Positions 8,228 through 17,279 of a DNA stretch of 64,000 nucleotides are shown one piece after another. This DNA is from Bradyrhizobium jicamae. Its GTDB lineage: Bacteria; Pseudomonadota; Alphaproteobacteria; Rhizobiales; Xanthobacteraceae. Within the stretch, counting starts at the first letter, position 1. Every line of letters starts with the position of its first letter. The stretch covers positions 1-64,000 of the forward strand of contig NZ_JAFCJX010000035.1 of NCBI RefSeq assembly GCF_018130695.1. Direction: 5' to 3'. The notes below the pieces were generated by a model, which did no database searches, was not told the origin of the DNA, and saw nothing but the letters and a program-made list of their open reading frames with translations. Position numbers and translations under genes: made by a program.

Positions 8228-8812
8228 ATGGGTTTACTCGACGTCCTCAATGGCATGCAGAACGGCCCGCGCGGTCCGAGCGCGCCGAGCTCACAATCCG
8301 ACAGCGGCGGCGGCATGTCGCCGATGACCATGGCAATCCTGGCACTGCTTGCCTGGAAAGCCGTCAAGCATTTCACCGGCGGTCAACCCGGCGCGCCGGC
8401 GCCCTCGCCTGCACAGGCGCCAAAACTTCCCGGCAATGTCACGGCTAGCCTGCCCGGCGGCGGTGGCGGGCTGTCTGACGTTCTCAAGGGCGGCCTCGGC
8501 GGATTGATCGCAGGCGGCGCGGCGGGCAGCGTGCTGAGCGGTGGCCTCGGCGACCTCCTCAACCAGTTCCAGCAGAAGGGCCATGGCGACACCGCCAGCT
8601 CCTGGGTCAGCAACGGACCGAACAAGCCGATCTCGCCCGGCGATCTCGCCAGTGCGCTCGGCGCCGACCAGATCGACTCGCTGGCCTCGCAGAGCGGCAT
8701 GTCGCGCGACGATTTGCTGCAAGGCCTGAGCCAGTACCTGCCCGACGCGGTCAATCATCTGACCCCGGACGGACGGCTGCCGAGCGAAGACGAACTTTCG
8801 GGTCGGATCTGA
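8228..8812 (+). CDS. YidB-like protein (DUF937)
   Basis: A 194-residue protein. A short hydrophobic stretch near residues 35-50 (MTMAILALLAWKAVKHF) is followed by a Pro-rich linker, a Gly-rich segment (GGLGGLIAGGAAGSVLSGGL) and a C-terminal helical domain with QIDSLASQSGMSRDDLLQGL. That is the DUF937/YidB pattern. The function of the family is unknown. The start has GGAGA six to eight bases upstream. It is followed by a GlsB-type membrane protein gene 33 bp on and is probably co-transcribed with it. Confidence 0.85.
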   Translation: MGLLDVLNGMQNGPRGPSAPSSQSDSGGGMSPMTMAILALLAWKAVKHFTGGQPGAPAPSPAQAPKLPGNVTASLPGGGGGLSDVLKGGLGGLIAGGAAGSVLSGGLGDLLNQFQQKGHGDTASSWVSNGPNKPISPGDLASALGADQIDSLASQSGMSRDDLLQGLSQYLPDAVNHLTPDGRLPSEDELSGRI

Positions 8813-8845
8813 CGACGCTTCTTGGATCAACAGAGGACGACAATC

Positions 8846-9124
8846 ATGGGCGGCATCATCTGGGTCATCGTCGTCGGCTTCGTCGCCGGCATCATCGCGC
8901 GACTCCTGTCACCGGGCCCGAACAACCCGTCAGGCTTCATCCTGACCACCGTGCTCGGCATCGCCGGCGCGTTCCTCGCGACCTTCATCGGCCAGGCGAT
9001 CGGCCATTACGGTCCGGAGCAGGGCGCCGGCTTCATCACCGCTACGATCGGCGCGCTGGTGGTGCTGTTCATCTGGAACCGGCTGGTCGCAAGCCGCGTG
9101 ATCTCCGACCCGGGTAACAGGTAG
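8846..9124 (+). CDS. GlsB/YeaQ/YmgE-family small membrane protein
   Basis: A 92-residue protein with three membrane segments: IIWVIVVGFVAGIIARLL, GFILTTVLGIAGAFLATF and ITATIGALVVLFIWNRLV. Between them are the conserved Gly-rich turns of the family once called transglycosylase-associated proteins. The ATG at 8846 is preferred over a TTG at 8822 because AGAGGA stands eight bases upstream of it. The family is linked to general stress in enteric bacteria; its molecular activity is unknown. Confidence 0.9.
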   Translation: MGGIIWVIVVGFVAGIIARLLSPGPNNPSGFILTTVLGIAGAFLATFIGQAIGHYGPEQGAGFITATIGALVVLFIWNRLVASRVISDPGNR

Positions 9125-9150
9125 AGACGACTGCACGACTGCTTCAACAT

Positions 9151-9243
9151 CGTCATGCCCGGGCTCGTCCCGGGCATCCACGTTCTTTGTAGCGACGCAT
9201 CAAAAGGAAGACGTGGATGGCCGGGACAAGCCCGGCCATGACG
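9151..9243. repeat. long imperfect inverted repeat
   Basis: Arms of about 34 bp (CGTCATGCCCGGGCTCGTCC... and the complementary ...GGACAAGCCCGGCCATGACG) enclose a short loop. It lies between two convergent genes, where it could act as a two-way terminator, though no T-run follows. This motif type is common between genes in Bradyrhizobium. Confidence 0.85.
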
Positions 9244-9260
9244 CAGAGAGCGCACTGCCT

Positions 9261-10043
9261 TCACTGAATCAAATGCATGCCGGCGTCCATGCGGACGAAC
9301 TCGCCGGTCATGTTGCTCGACGCCGGGCTCGCCAGGAAGCAGACGAGATTGGCGATGTCCTCCGCGGTCGACGCCACCTTCAGCGGCACCCGCGCCACCA
9401 CGGCATCGCGCACCTGCTTCGCACCCGCCTCGCCGCGGCCCTTGGTGAACCAGGGCGTATCGATATAGCCGGGACAGACGGTGTTGACGCGGATCAGCGG
9501 CGCGAGCGCACGGCCGAGCGATTGCGTCATGGTGTTGAGCGCGCCCTTGCTCGCGGCATAGGCAACCGAGGAGCCGCCACCGGAAATGCCGGCGACCGAT
9601 GACACGTTCACCACCGCCGACGGAATGCCTGATGCCTTGGCGCCGGCTTCCAGCAGCGAGCGCGCGGCGCGGATCATCTGGAACGGGCCGATCGTGTTGA
9701 CGGCATAGATGCGCTGAAAATCCTCCGCCGACAGGCCGTCGAGATCATGATGCGGCACATGCTTGGTGGTGCCGGCATTGTTGATGAGCACGTCGAGCTT
9801 GCCCCAGCCTTGCGCGGCAGCTGCGATCTTCTTGCAGTCCTCGTCGCGCGAGACATCGCCCTGCACCACCAGCACCTCGGCGCCCTGCTTGCGGCAGAGC
9901 TCGGCAGTCTGCTCAGCCTCGGTCTTGCTGTTGGAATAGTTGACGATGATGCGCGTGCCCGGCTTGGCAAGAATTTGCGCGGTGGCGGCGCCAAGTCCCG
10001 ACGCCGACCCCGTCACGATCGCGCACATACCATCCTTCGACAT
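9261..10043 (-). CDS. short-chain dehydrogenase/reductase
   Basis: A 260-residue classical SDR. The cofactor motif TGSASGLG is at about residues 10-17, NNAG follows near 90, the catalytic Ser lies in VNVSSVAG, and the active-site Tyr/Lys are in YAASK. The C-terminus ends with the usual GEFVRMDAGMH segment. The ATG at 10043 is chosen because AAGGAAA lies just upstream; a longer frame has no ribosome site. It is divergent from the acyl-CoA dehydrogenase pair, and a role as a 3-hydroxyacyl or alcohol dehydrogenase in the same pathway is plausible. The substrate is not shown. Confidence 0.9.
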   Translation of the reverse strand: MSKDGMCAIVTGSASGLGAATAQILAKPGTRIIVNYSNSKTEAEQTAELCRKQGAEVLVVQGDVSRDEDCKKIAAAAQGWGKLDVLINNAGTTKHVPHHDLDGLSAEDFQRIYAVNTIGPFQMIRAARSLLEAGAKASGIPSAVVNVSSVAGISGGGSSVAYAASKGALNTMTQSLGRALAPLIRVNTVCPGYIDTPWFTKGRGEAGAKQVRDAVVARVPLKVASTAEDIANLVCFLASPASSNMTGEFVRMDAGMHLIQ

Positions 10044-10283
10044 CGACGTTTCCTTGTTGTTTTGGGCTGAATTGGATTTGGGTGGGATACCATACCGCGC
10101 GCGCAAGTCCCTGCAAATCTGCGAAATCCGCTGAGCGGAATTTGATCATCGCATGGCTGATCGCATGCCGCCGGAGCACACCGCCCTGCGGGCAGCGCTT
10201 GTCACGGCTATGGCTTTTCCGCATCATTGAGCGCAAGACAGAACAATGCGGGCACAACCCCGCCAATCAACAAAGGGAACGCC

Positions 10284-11351
10284 GTGGCGGAGAGTGAGAA
10301 CATTGTTGCCGAGACCGCGGAGAAGATCTTCGCCGATCTCGCCGATGCGCAAGACATCAATCGCGACAAGCAGGGCGCATGGAAGGCGCCGCTGTGGCAG
10401 GCGCTGACCGAAGCCGGCCTGCCGCTCTCCTGGGTGCCTGATGATCTCGGCGGTTCCGGCGCCAGCCTCGCCGAAGGCTTTGCCGTTCTCAACGTCGCCG
10501 GCCGCCACGCCATCGCGATTCCCCTGGCCGAGACCATGCTCGCCGGCTGGCTGCTGGCGCAGGGCAAGATGTCTTCGCCCGAGGGCGAGATGACGGTGGT
10601 GCCCGCAAATCCGAAGGACCGCGTCACGCTGAACGCCGACGGCAGCCTGTCCGGCCGCGCCCGCGGCGTCCCCTTCGCCAAGGAAGCAAAACACTTTGCG
10701 GTGCTGGCGAGCGGCAATAGCGGTAACTCGATCGCGCTGGTCGACGCATCAAGATGCCGGATCGAATCCGGCATCGGCCTCGGCGGCGATCACAGCGATA
10801 CCGTCACGCTCGACAAGGTGCAGCCGATCACGACCAGGCCCGCGCCAGCCGGATTCGACCAGACCCAGCTGATGCTGATGGGCGGCGTGGTGCGTGCCTT
10901 GCAGATCGCCGGCGCGCTGGAAGCGATGCTCGACATCTCCGTGCGCTATTCCAACGAGCGCATCGCCTTCGAGAAGAAGATCTCGAAATTCCAGGCGGTG
11001 CAGCACAACCTCGCCCGCCTTGCCGGCGAATCCGCAGCCGCACTGGCTGCGGCCACGTCCGCCGCCGACACCATCGTCCACGCAAGATCGCTGAAGGACG
11101 ACGCCGTGTTCCTGGAGGCCGCCTCGGCAAAGATCCGCTGCTCGGAAGCGGCCGAGAAAGGCGGCGGCATCGCCCATCAGGTGCATGGCGCGATCGGCTT
11201 CACCATCGAGCACATCCTGCATCGCTACTCGCTGCGCGCGCTGGCCTGGCGCGACGATTTTGGCTCCGAGAGCTACTGGGCGGTCGAGCTCGGCAAGCTC
11301 GTTGCCATCAGAGGCGCCGACGAATTGTGGCCGCTGGTGGCGTCACGCTGA
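10284..11351 (+). CDS. acyl-CoA dehydrogenase (smaller subunit type)
   Basis: A 355-residue FAD-dependent acyl-CoA dehydrogenase. The N-terminal helical domain, the short beta domain and the C-terminal four-helix bundle are recognisable (KISKFQAVQHNLARLA; HQVHGAIGFTIEHILHRY). The start is taken as GTG at 10284, with AAGGGAA upstream; a TTG further up would add an unconserved leader. Length and divergence fit the partner subunit of a two-gene alpha2beta2 acyl-CoA dehydrogenase, as in steroid or branched substrate degradation. The larger paralogue starts 18 bp downstream. Confidence 0.87.
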   Translation: MAESENIVAETAEKIFADLADAQDINRDKQGAWKAPLWQALTEAGLPLSWVPDDLGGSGASLAEGFAVLNVAGRHAIAIPLAETMLAGWLLAQGKMSSPEGEMTVVPANPKDRVTLNADGSLSGRARGVPFAKEAKHFAVLASGNSGNSIALVDASRCRIESGIGLGGDHSDTVTLDKVQPITTRPAPAGFDQTQLMLMGGVVRALQIAGALEAMLDISVRYSNERIAFEKKISKFQAVQHNLARLAGESAAALAAATSAADTIVHARSLKDDAVFLEAASAKIRCSEAAEKGGGIAHQVHGAIGFTIEHILHRYSLRALAWRDDFGSESYWAVELGKLVAIRGADELWPLVASR

Positions 11352-11369
11352 GACTGGAAAGAGACAGAG

Positions 11370-12530
11370 ATGACCGCAGCCCTTCGTTTCGATCCGATCC
11401 GCCTGCCCGAAAAATGCGAGCAGCTCCGCAAGGAAGTCCGCGCCTTCCTCGCTGAGGAGATCGCCGCCGGCACGTTCGATCCCCATGCCCCGAACCGCGA
11501 GGACAATGACGCGCCGGAATTTTCCCGCCGCGTCGGCGCCAAGGGCTGGCTCGGCATGACCTGGCCGAAGAAATATGGCGGCCAGGAGCGCTCGTTCCTC
11601 GAGCGCTATGTGGTGACGGAAGAGATGCGGGTCGCGAACGCACCGACCCGGCGTTTCTTCGTCGCCGACCGCCAGAGCGGGCCGGTGCTGCTGAAGTATG
11701 CGCCCGAGCATATCAAGATGGACATCCTGCCGCGGATCTGCCGCGGCGAGATCTGCTTTGCCATCGGCATGAGCGAGCCGAATTCGGGCTCGGATTTGTT
11801 TGCGGCAAACACCCGCGCGACCAAGACCGACGGCGGCTATCTGATCAACGGCACCAAGATCTGGACCTCGTCGGCGCATATCGCCGACTACATGATCGCG
11901 ATCTTCCGCACCTCTCAGCCGACCAAGGAAAACCGCCGCCACGGCCTGACCCAGTTCCTGGTCAAGATGAAGCAGCCGGGCATCAAGGTGAACCCGATCG
12001 GCCAGATCACCGGCCAGTTCGAGTTCAACGAGGTCGTCTTCACCGACTATTTCGTGCCCGACGATCATGTACTCGGCGAAGTCGACGGCGCCTGGAAGCA
12101 GGCGACGAGCGAACTCGCCTATGAGCGCTCTGGCCCCGAGCGCTTCCTCGAGACTTACTATGTGCTCACTGAGCTCGTGCGCGCCGTCGGCAAGAATCCG
12201 GACACCCGGAGCGCCGAGGGCATCGGCCGGCTGGTGGCGCAGGTCCACACCATGCGCCGCATGTCGGTGTCGGTGGCGGGCATGCTGCAGGCCGGCAAGG
12301 AGCCAGTGGTGGAGGCCTCGATCGTGAAGGACATCGGCACGGTGTGGGAGCAGCAGCTGCCGCATCGCGTGCGCGATCTCGCCGCCTTCGTCGAGGAGAC
12401 CGCGACCAACCGCGAGACGCTGGAAAAGCAGCTCGATTTCGCCATCAAGACCGCGCCCAAGCTGACGATCCAGGGCGGCACCACGGAAGTGCTGCGCGGC
12501 ATCATCGCCCGCGGTTTGGGCCTGCGCTAG
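11370..12530 (+). CDS. acyl-CoA dehydrogenase
   Basis: A 386-residue acyl-CoA dehydrogenase with the family signature around AIGMSEPNSGSDLFA (FAD/substrate-binding beta domain, near residue 130), IWTSSAHIADYMI, and the C-terminal FAD motif IQGGTTEVLRGIIARGLGL. It oxidises an acyl-CoA to the 2-enoyl-CoA and passes electrons to ETF. It forms an operon with a smaller acyl-CoA dehydrogenase before it and an enoyl-CoA hydratase after it, together the first two steps of a beta-oxidation spiral. The chain type is not evident. Confidence 0.92.
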   Translation: MTAALRFDPIRLPEKCEQLRKEVRAFLAEEIAAGTFDPHAPNREDNDAPEFSRRVGAKGWLGMTWPKKYGGQERSFLERYVVTEEMRVANAPTRRFFVADRQSGPVLLKYAPEHIKMDILPRICRGEICFAIGMSEPNSGSDLFAANTRATKTDGGYLINGTKIWTSSAHIADYMIAIFRTSQPTKENRRHGLTQFLVKMKQPGIKVNPIGQITGQFEFNEVVFTDYFVPDDHVLGEVDGAWKQATSELAYERSGPERFLETYYVLTELVRAVGKNPDTRSAEGIGRLVAQVHTMRRMSVSVAGMLQAGKEPVVEASIVKDIGTVWEQQLPHRVRDLAAFVEETATNRETLEKQLDFAIKTAPKLTIQGGTTEVLRGIIARGLGLR

Positions 12531-12567
12531 CGCAGGCGCGCCTGCACGAATTCAACGAGGACAGATC

Positions 12568-13368
12568 ATGACCAAATACACTGATATCGGCGTCGAGCTT
12601 CACGGCCATGTCGGCCTGATCGAAATTCGCAAACCGCCGCTGAACTTCTTCGACGTCGCGCTGATCAACCAGATCGCCGACGCGCTGGAAGAATTCGACA
12701 ACAATATCGAGATTCGCGCCTCGGTGCTTGCCGCACAAGGCAAGGCGTTCTGCGCCGGCGCCAATTTCGGCGACCCGGCCCGACAGGAGCAGGAAGAGCG
12801 CGCCAAGACCGACCCGGCGTCGAACCTGCCGATCAATCATCTCTACGTGCAGGCGGTGCGCATCTTCCGCAACAAGAAGCCGATCGTCGCCGCGATCCAT
12901 GGCGCGGCCATCGGCGGCGGCCTCGGCCTCGCAGTATCGGCGGACTTCCGCGTCGCCTGCCCCGAAGCCCGCTTCTCGGCGAATTTCACCAAGCTCGGCT
13001 TCCATCCGGGCTTCGGCCTCACCACCACGCTGCCGGAGCTGATCGGCAAGAACAATGCCGAGCTGATGTTCTACACCAGCCGCCGCGTCACCGGCGAAGA
13101 GGCCTATCGCTGGGGCCTCGCCAATGTGCTGGTGCCGCAGGACCAGGTGCGCGCTGAGGCGATGAAGCTCGCGGCTGAGATCGCCGAATGCTCTCCGCTC
13201 GGCCTCGTCTCCACCCGCGCCACCATGCGCGGCAACCTCGCCGACCGCGTGCTGGCCGCGACCAACCATGAACTGGTCGAGCAGACCAAGTTGCGCGCGA
13301 CCGAGGATTTCAAGGAAGGCGTGAAGGCTACAGCGGAACGGCGGGTGGCGAATTTCAGGGGCAGATAA
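12568..13368 (+). CDS. enoyl-CoA hydratase/isomerase family protein
   Basis: A 266-residue crotonase-fold protein. The oxyanion-hole motifs are KAFCAGANFGD near residue 60 and HGAAIGGGLGLA near 110, followed by GFHPGFGLTTTLP. It probably hydrates the enoyl-CoA made by the acyl-CoA dehydrogenases encoded just upstream, 37 bp away, in one transcript. In the HPGFG segment an acidic catalytic residue of classical hydratases appears to be lacking, so isomerase or another crotonase activity is possible. The gene is followed by a palindromic repeat. Confidence 0.88.
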   Translation: MTKYTDIGVELHGHVGLIEIRKPPLNFFDVALINQIADALEEFDNNIEIRASVLAAQGKAFCAGANFGDPARQEQEERAKTDPASNLPINHLYVQAVRIFRNKKPIVAAIHGAAIGGGLGLAVSADFRVACPEARFSANFTKLGFHPGFGLTTTLPELIGKNNAELMFYTSRRVTGEEAYRWGLANVLVPQDQVRAEAMKLAAEIAECSPLGLVSTRATMRGNLADRVLAATNHELVEQTKLRATEDFKEGVKATAERRVANFRGR

Positions 13369-13380
13369 GCAGCTTGCTTC

Positions 13381-13467
13381 GTAGGGTGGGCAAAGCGAAG
13401 CGTGCCCACCTTCACGAGCACACCGCGGATGGTGGGCACGGCGCAAGCGCGCCTTTGCCCACCCTAC
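13381..13467. repeat. inverted repeat (GTAGGGTGGGCAAAG type)
   Basis: GTAGGGTGGGCAAAGCG...GTGCCCACC is mirrored by GGTGGGCAC...CGCCTTTGCCCACCCTAC. The element lies between two convergent genes and has the form of the many intergenic palindromes seen in Bradyrhizobium. Confidence 0.85.
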
Positions 13468-13475
13468 AATTCCAG

Positions 13476-15587
13476 CTAACCCTTCGGCACCACCAGCGCA
13501 TCGACGATGGTGACGCCCTGGCCTTCCGGGTGCACCAGCACCGGATTGACCTCGATCTCCGCGATCTCGTGTGCGTGGCTCGCCGCCAGCACTGATATCT
13601 CCGAAATCAATCGCGCCAGCGTCGCGACATCCGCCTTCGGCGCGCCGCGAAACCCCTGCAGCAACGGCGCGGCCTTCAGCGTCTGCAGCATTGTCGCCGC
13701 CTCATCGGTGCTGACCGGCGCGGGACGATAAACGACGTCCCTGAACAGCTCGGTCGTGATGCCGCCGAGGCCTACCATCACCATCGGCCCGAATGTCTCG
13801 TCCGTCATGGTGCCGACGATGATCTCGACGCCCTTCTTCGCCATCGGCCCGACCAGCACGCCCTGGATATTGGCATCTGGTCGCTGCTTCTGCACGGCCT
13901 CCAGCATGTCGCGATGGGCGGTGAACGCCTGGCCCTTGGTCGCGATGTTGAGGCTGATACCGCCGACCTCGCTCTTGTGCGGGATATCCGCCGACTGGAT
14001 CTTCATCACCAGCGGAAAGCCCGCAGCTGTGATCGCGGCATCGAGCTCGTCGCGGTTGGCGACCAGCGTCTCGTCCGGCACCGCGATGCCGGCATCGCGC
14101 AGCAGCGACTTGCTGTCGAATTCGGAGAGCGTCTTCCCTGTCAGATGCCACGACAGATCGCGTGCGCCCGATGTCTGCGCCACGTCCGGCGCCAGCCGAA
14201 ACTTCGCATACTCCGTCAAACGCTTCATCGCGACGCCGACATGGGTCAGACCCGACAGCACGACCACGCCGGATTTCGCAAACTCGCGCCGCGCAAAGTC
14301 CGACGGCAGCGTGTAGGAGTAGAACACCACCGGCTTGTTCTGCGCCGCGATGACCGGCTTCAGCTCGGCCTCCTTGAACGGCATCCGCGTCTCGCTCGAC
14401 AGCGACAGCACCACCAGCGTCGCATCCACTTCATCGGATGTGTCGAACAGCTCGATGCTCTTCTGCAGGCCGCCGGAGGTGACGCCCTGCGCGGTGACGT
14501 CGATGGGATTGCCCGCAGCGCCATAGGACGGCATCCACTGCTTGATCTTGCCTTGCGCCTCCGCCGACAATTCCGGCACCCGCAAGCCCTGCAGCGACAC
14601 CGTATCCGCGCCCCAGATGCCGGCGCCGCCGGACACGGTCAGCACGGCGACGCGGTCGCCTCTCGGCAAAGGATTGCTCGCCAGCACAGCCGCGATGGTC
14701 ACGGCCTCGTCGAGATCGTTGGAGACGATGAAGCCATATTTCGCGAACACCGCATCATACGCCGCTGACCAGCCGGCCATGCTCGCGGTGTGCGAGGCCG
14801 CCGCGCGCTCGCCCGCGCCGGAGCGGCCGACTTTCGTGACGATGACGGGCTTCTTCATCTCAGCCGCCCGCTTCGCCGCCGACAGAAATTTGTCGACGTC
14901 GCGGATACCCTCGATGAACAGCATGATCACATCAGTCGAGGCGTCCTGCACCATATAGTCCAGGAATTCGCCGGCGCCGAGATCGCTCTCATTGCCGGCG
15001 CTGACGACGTAGCTGATCGCGACCCCGATCGCCTTGGCGCGGTGCTTGATGGCAAAGCCGATGCCGCCGGTTTGCGCGACAATGCCGACCCGGCGTCTGG
15101 TGGCGACCAGCGGCACATGGCCCGGCTTGACGTCGACCGTCGGGCTGAAGGTGGCCGCGACCTTCTGCACCTCGCTCATGAATCCTTCGGCATTCGGGCC
15201 GGAAATCCGCATTCCCGTCCGCTTCGCCAGCGCGACGATCGCATCCTGCATCGCAGCGCTGTCGCCGCCCTCCTCCGCGAAACCGGAGGAGATGATGACG
15301 GCGTTCTTGACGCCCGCCGCCGCGCACTGCTCCAGCGCCGGCAACACCGCACGGGCAGGAATCACGATCACGGCGAGATCAATGGGCGCACCGATCTCGC
15401 CGACCGATTTGTAGCATTTGAGCCCGTCGATCTCGTCGTAGTTCGGATTGATCGGATAGAGTTTGCCGGGATATTCGTTCTTCCGCAGCATCGACAACAG
15501 CCGCCCCGGAATCTTCTCCTGATCGCGCGAGGCGCCGATCAGCGCGATGCTTGCGGGAGCGAAGAAGGAATCGAGCGGGTGCGACAT
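13476..15587 (-). CDS. acetate--CoA ligase family protein (ADP-forming acyl-CoA synthetase)
   Basis: A 703-residue fused alpha/beta acyl-CoA synthetase. The CoA-binding Rossmann domain opens with SIALIGASRDQEKIPGRLL (residues 13-31). The succinyl-CoA-ligase-like middle holds the phosphorylated His near residue 266 (ERAAASHTASMAG), and the C-terminal ATP-grasp domain starts near 490 (LLRDAGIAVPDE, then PLVMKIQSADIPHKSEVGG). It makes an acyl-CoA with ATP going to ADP and phosphate. The ATG at 15587 is chosen over a longer frame because the conserved protein starts at MSHPLDSFF. It could activate the acids that the neighbouring acyl-CoA dehydrogenases then oxidise. Confidence 0.9.
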   Translation of the reverse strand: MSHPLDSFFAPASIALIGASRDQEKIPGRLLSMLRKNEYPGKLYPINPNYDEIDGLKCYKSVGEIGAPIDLAVIVIPARAVLPALEQCAAAGVKNAVIISSGFAEEGGDSAAMQDAIVALAKRTGMRISGPNAEGFMSEVQKVAATFSPTVDVKPGHVPLVATRRRVGIVAQTGGIGFAIKHRAKAIGVAISYVVSAGNESDLGAGEFLDYMVQDASTDVIMLFIEGIRDVDKFLSAAKRAAEMKKPVIVTKVGRSGAGERAAASHTASMAGWSAAYDAVFAKYGFIVSNDLDEAVTIAAVLASNPLPRGDRVAVLTVSGGAGIWGADTVSLQGLRVPELSAEAQGKIKQWMPSYGAAGNPIDVTAQGVTSGGLQKSIELFDTSDEVDATLVVLSLSSETRMPFKEAELKPVIAAQNKPVVFYSYTLPSDFARREFAKSGVVVLSGLTHVGVAMKRLTEYAKFRLAPDVAQTSGARDLSWHLTGKTLSEFDSKSLLRDAGIAVPDETLVANRDELDAAITAAGFPLVMKIQSADIPHKSEVGGISLNIATKGQAFTAHRDMLEAVQKQRPDANIQGVLVGPMAKKGVEIIVGTMTDETFGPMVMVGLGGITTELFRDVVYRPAPVSTDEAATMLQTLKAAPLLQGFRGAPKADVATLARLISEISVLAASHAHEIAEIEVNPVLVHPEGQGVTIVDALVVPKG

Positions 15588-15613
15588 GCGGGGCGTTCCG
15601 TGTTTTTCTTCTT

Positions 15614-15699
15614 GTAGCCCGGATGGAGCGAAGCGCAATCCGGGGCTGGATCATCCGCCGAGAGTGGCCCCGGATTTCGCTTCGCTCCATCCGGGCTAC
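15614..15699. repeat. inverted repeat (GTAGCCCGGATGGAGCG type)
   Basis: GTAGCCCGGATGGAGCGAAG...ATCCGGGG is mirrored by CCCCGGAT...CTTCGCTCCATCCGGGCTAC. It separates the synthetase gene from the VOC protein gene, both on the minus strand. Confidence 0.9.
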
Positions 15700-15704
15700 G
15701 GTCG

Positions 15705-16457
15705 TCATGCCAGGCGAAAGTTCACCCCACACAGGAAGAACTCGTCCCCCTGCACCTTGCAGCCCCGCACCTTCGCCGCCGCCAGCACCTTGGCCTTGTC
15801 GACCACCTTGAACGTCAACCCGCTCATGATCTCGGCATCGCCCTTCACGAAGCGAAACGTGCTGTTCGGCAGCTTCACCGTGGCCCCATCGGCTGATACC
15901 CCGACGATCTTGCCCCAATGCGCCGCCAGCGCCGCGGGCTCCGGGCTCTGCAGCTCGACCTCGGTCAGCGCCAAGGTCGTGTCCTTGCGGATTGCTTTCT
16001 GCCAATCGGGGCCGGCCGGCGGATACGGGCCCAGCACATCGTCGCTACCGTCGGTGTGATTGAACTCGATAAAGGCGGCGCGGCAGTCGCGGGGGTGCAG
16101 TTGCACGCCGTGATAGGGCGCATGCGTGATGACGTTGGCGGTGCGCACGCCCATCGCGTTGGCTTTCGCGCCGCGCGCATCGGGATCCTCGCAGCAGAAG
16201 ATCGCCATATAGCCGCCGCGGCCGCCGGTCTTCTCGATGAAGCGGCCGGCTGCGGTGTCCGGTCCCATCGTGAAGGGCGCGACGACCTCCAGCAGGATGG
16301 TGTCGACCGGCATCAGCGCATTCTCGAGTCCGTACTTCGCGACATTGCCGTCGCGATAGCAGACGTTAAGGCCCATGATCTCGGTGATATCAGAGATCAC
16401 GGGCGCCAGCTGCGGCGCCACCAGGCAGATCTGCCGCAGCCGCATGTACTCAGCCAT
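15705..16457 (-). CDS. VOC-family (glyoxalase-like) protein
   Basis: A 250-residue protein with a glyoxalase-like first half (MRLRQICLVAPQLAPVISDI; later PVDTILLEVVAPF) and a second, weaker repeat of the fold. Duplicated VOC domains are typical of extradiol dioxygenase-like and glyoxalase_3-type proteins. Metal ligands cannot be assigned with confidence. It begins three bases after the stop of the enoyl-CoA hydratase gene upstream, so both belong to one transcript, probably for a CoA-ester pathway. Confidence 0.75.
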   Translation of the reverse strand: MAEYMRLRQICLVAPQLAPVISDITEIMGLNVCYRDGNVAKYGLENALMPVDTILLEVVAPFTMGPDTAAGRFIEKTGGRGGYMAIFCCEDPDARGAKANAMGVRTANVITHAPYHGVQLHPRDCRAAFIEFNHTDGSDDVLGPYPPAGPDWQKAIRKDTTLALTEVELQSPEPAALAAHWGKIVGVSADGATVKLPNSTFRFVKGDAEIMSGLTFKVVDKAKVLAAAKVRGCKVQGDEFFLCGVNFRLA

Positions 16458-16460
16458 GGT

Positions 16461-17255
16461 CTACTGCCCCAGGAACGACGGTTTGCGCTTCTCGACGAAG
16501 GCCTTCGCTGCTTCCTTGTGGTCGGCGGTCTCGCCGGCGCGGGAGTGATGGATCGCCTCGCCGTCGAAGCAGGCCTCCAGCGACATCGACTCGGCATTGT
16601 TGATGTTGCGCTTGATGTAGCCGAGCGCGACCGACGGTCCGTTCGCAAGCGACCGTGCCAGATCGAGCGCCTCCGCCTCGATATCGGCATCGGGCACGAC
16701 CTTGCTGACCATATTCAGATTGTAGGCCTCCTGCGCCGACAGCACCGGCGACAGCAGATAGAGCTCGCGCGCTTTCGCGCTGCCGAGCATCTGGGTCAGG
16801 AAATAGGTGCCGCCGTAGTCGCCGGAGTAGCCGACCTTGGCAAACGCGGTGGTGATCTTGCAGGAGGCACTGGCGATGCGCAGGTCGCAGGACAGCGCGA
16901 TCGACAGACCGGCGCCGGCCGCCGCACCGTCGAGCTGCGCCACCACGGGCTTCGGCATCTGGTGCAGGATGCGCGAGACCTCCATGCCCTTGCGCAAGGT
17001 CGCCGTCTTGGCTTCGAACGCCATCGGCGCGCGCCCCTCCGCCATCGACTTGACGTCGCCGCCGACGCAGAACGTGCCGCCAGCGCCCTTGAGCAGCACC
17101 GCGCGCACCTCGGGATCATCCTGCGCCCGCCGCGCCGCCTCGACCAGGCCGCGCGTCATGTCGGGATTGAGCGCATTGCGGCGCTCGGGCCGGTTCATGG
17201 TGATGGTGAGCAGGCCATGCTCGAGGGATTGAAGGACCATCTGGTTGTCGCTCAT
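16461..17255 (-). CDS. enoyl-CoA hydratase/isomerase family protein
   Basis: A 264-residue crotonase-family protein. The oxyanion-hole motif is GTFCVGGDVKSMAEG near residue 60 and the second is LDGAAAGAGLSIALSCDL near 108. GYSGDYGGTYFLTQM covers the usual catalytic region. It lies 24 bp downstream of the ABC binding-protein gene and three bases upstream of the VOC gene, so all three are likely one operon. The reaction is hydration or isomerisation of an acyl-CoA; the exact substrate is unknown. Confidence 0.9.
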   Translation of the reverse strand: MSDNQMVLQSLEHGLLTITMNRPERRNALNPDMTRGLVEAARRAQDDPEVRAVLLKGAGGTFCVGGDVKSMAEGRAPMAFEAKTATLRKGMEVSRILHQMPKPVVAQLDGAAAGAGLSIALSCDLRIASASCKITTAFAKVGYSGDYGGTYFLTQMLGSAKARELYLLSPVLSAQEAYNLNMVSKVVPDADIEAEALDLARSLANGPSVALGYIKRNINNAESMSLEACFDGEAIHHSRAGETADHKEAAKAFVEKRKPSFLGQ

Positions 17256-17279
17256 GGCTTTCAGCCTTTCGTTGTTGGA

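Noticed and set aside
10107..10283. Possible N-terminal extension of the first acyl-CoA dehydrogenase from a TTG at 10227
   Set aside because: The extension is not acyl-CoA dehydrogenase-like, and GTG 10284 has a better ribosome site.
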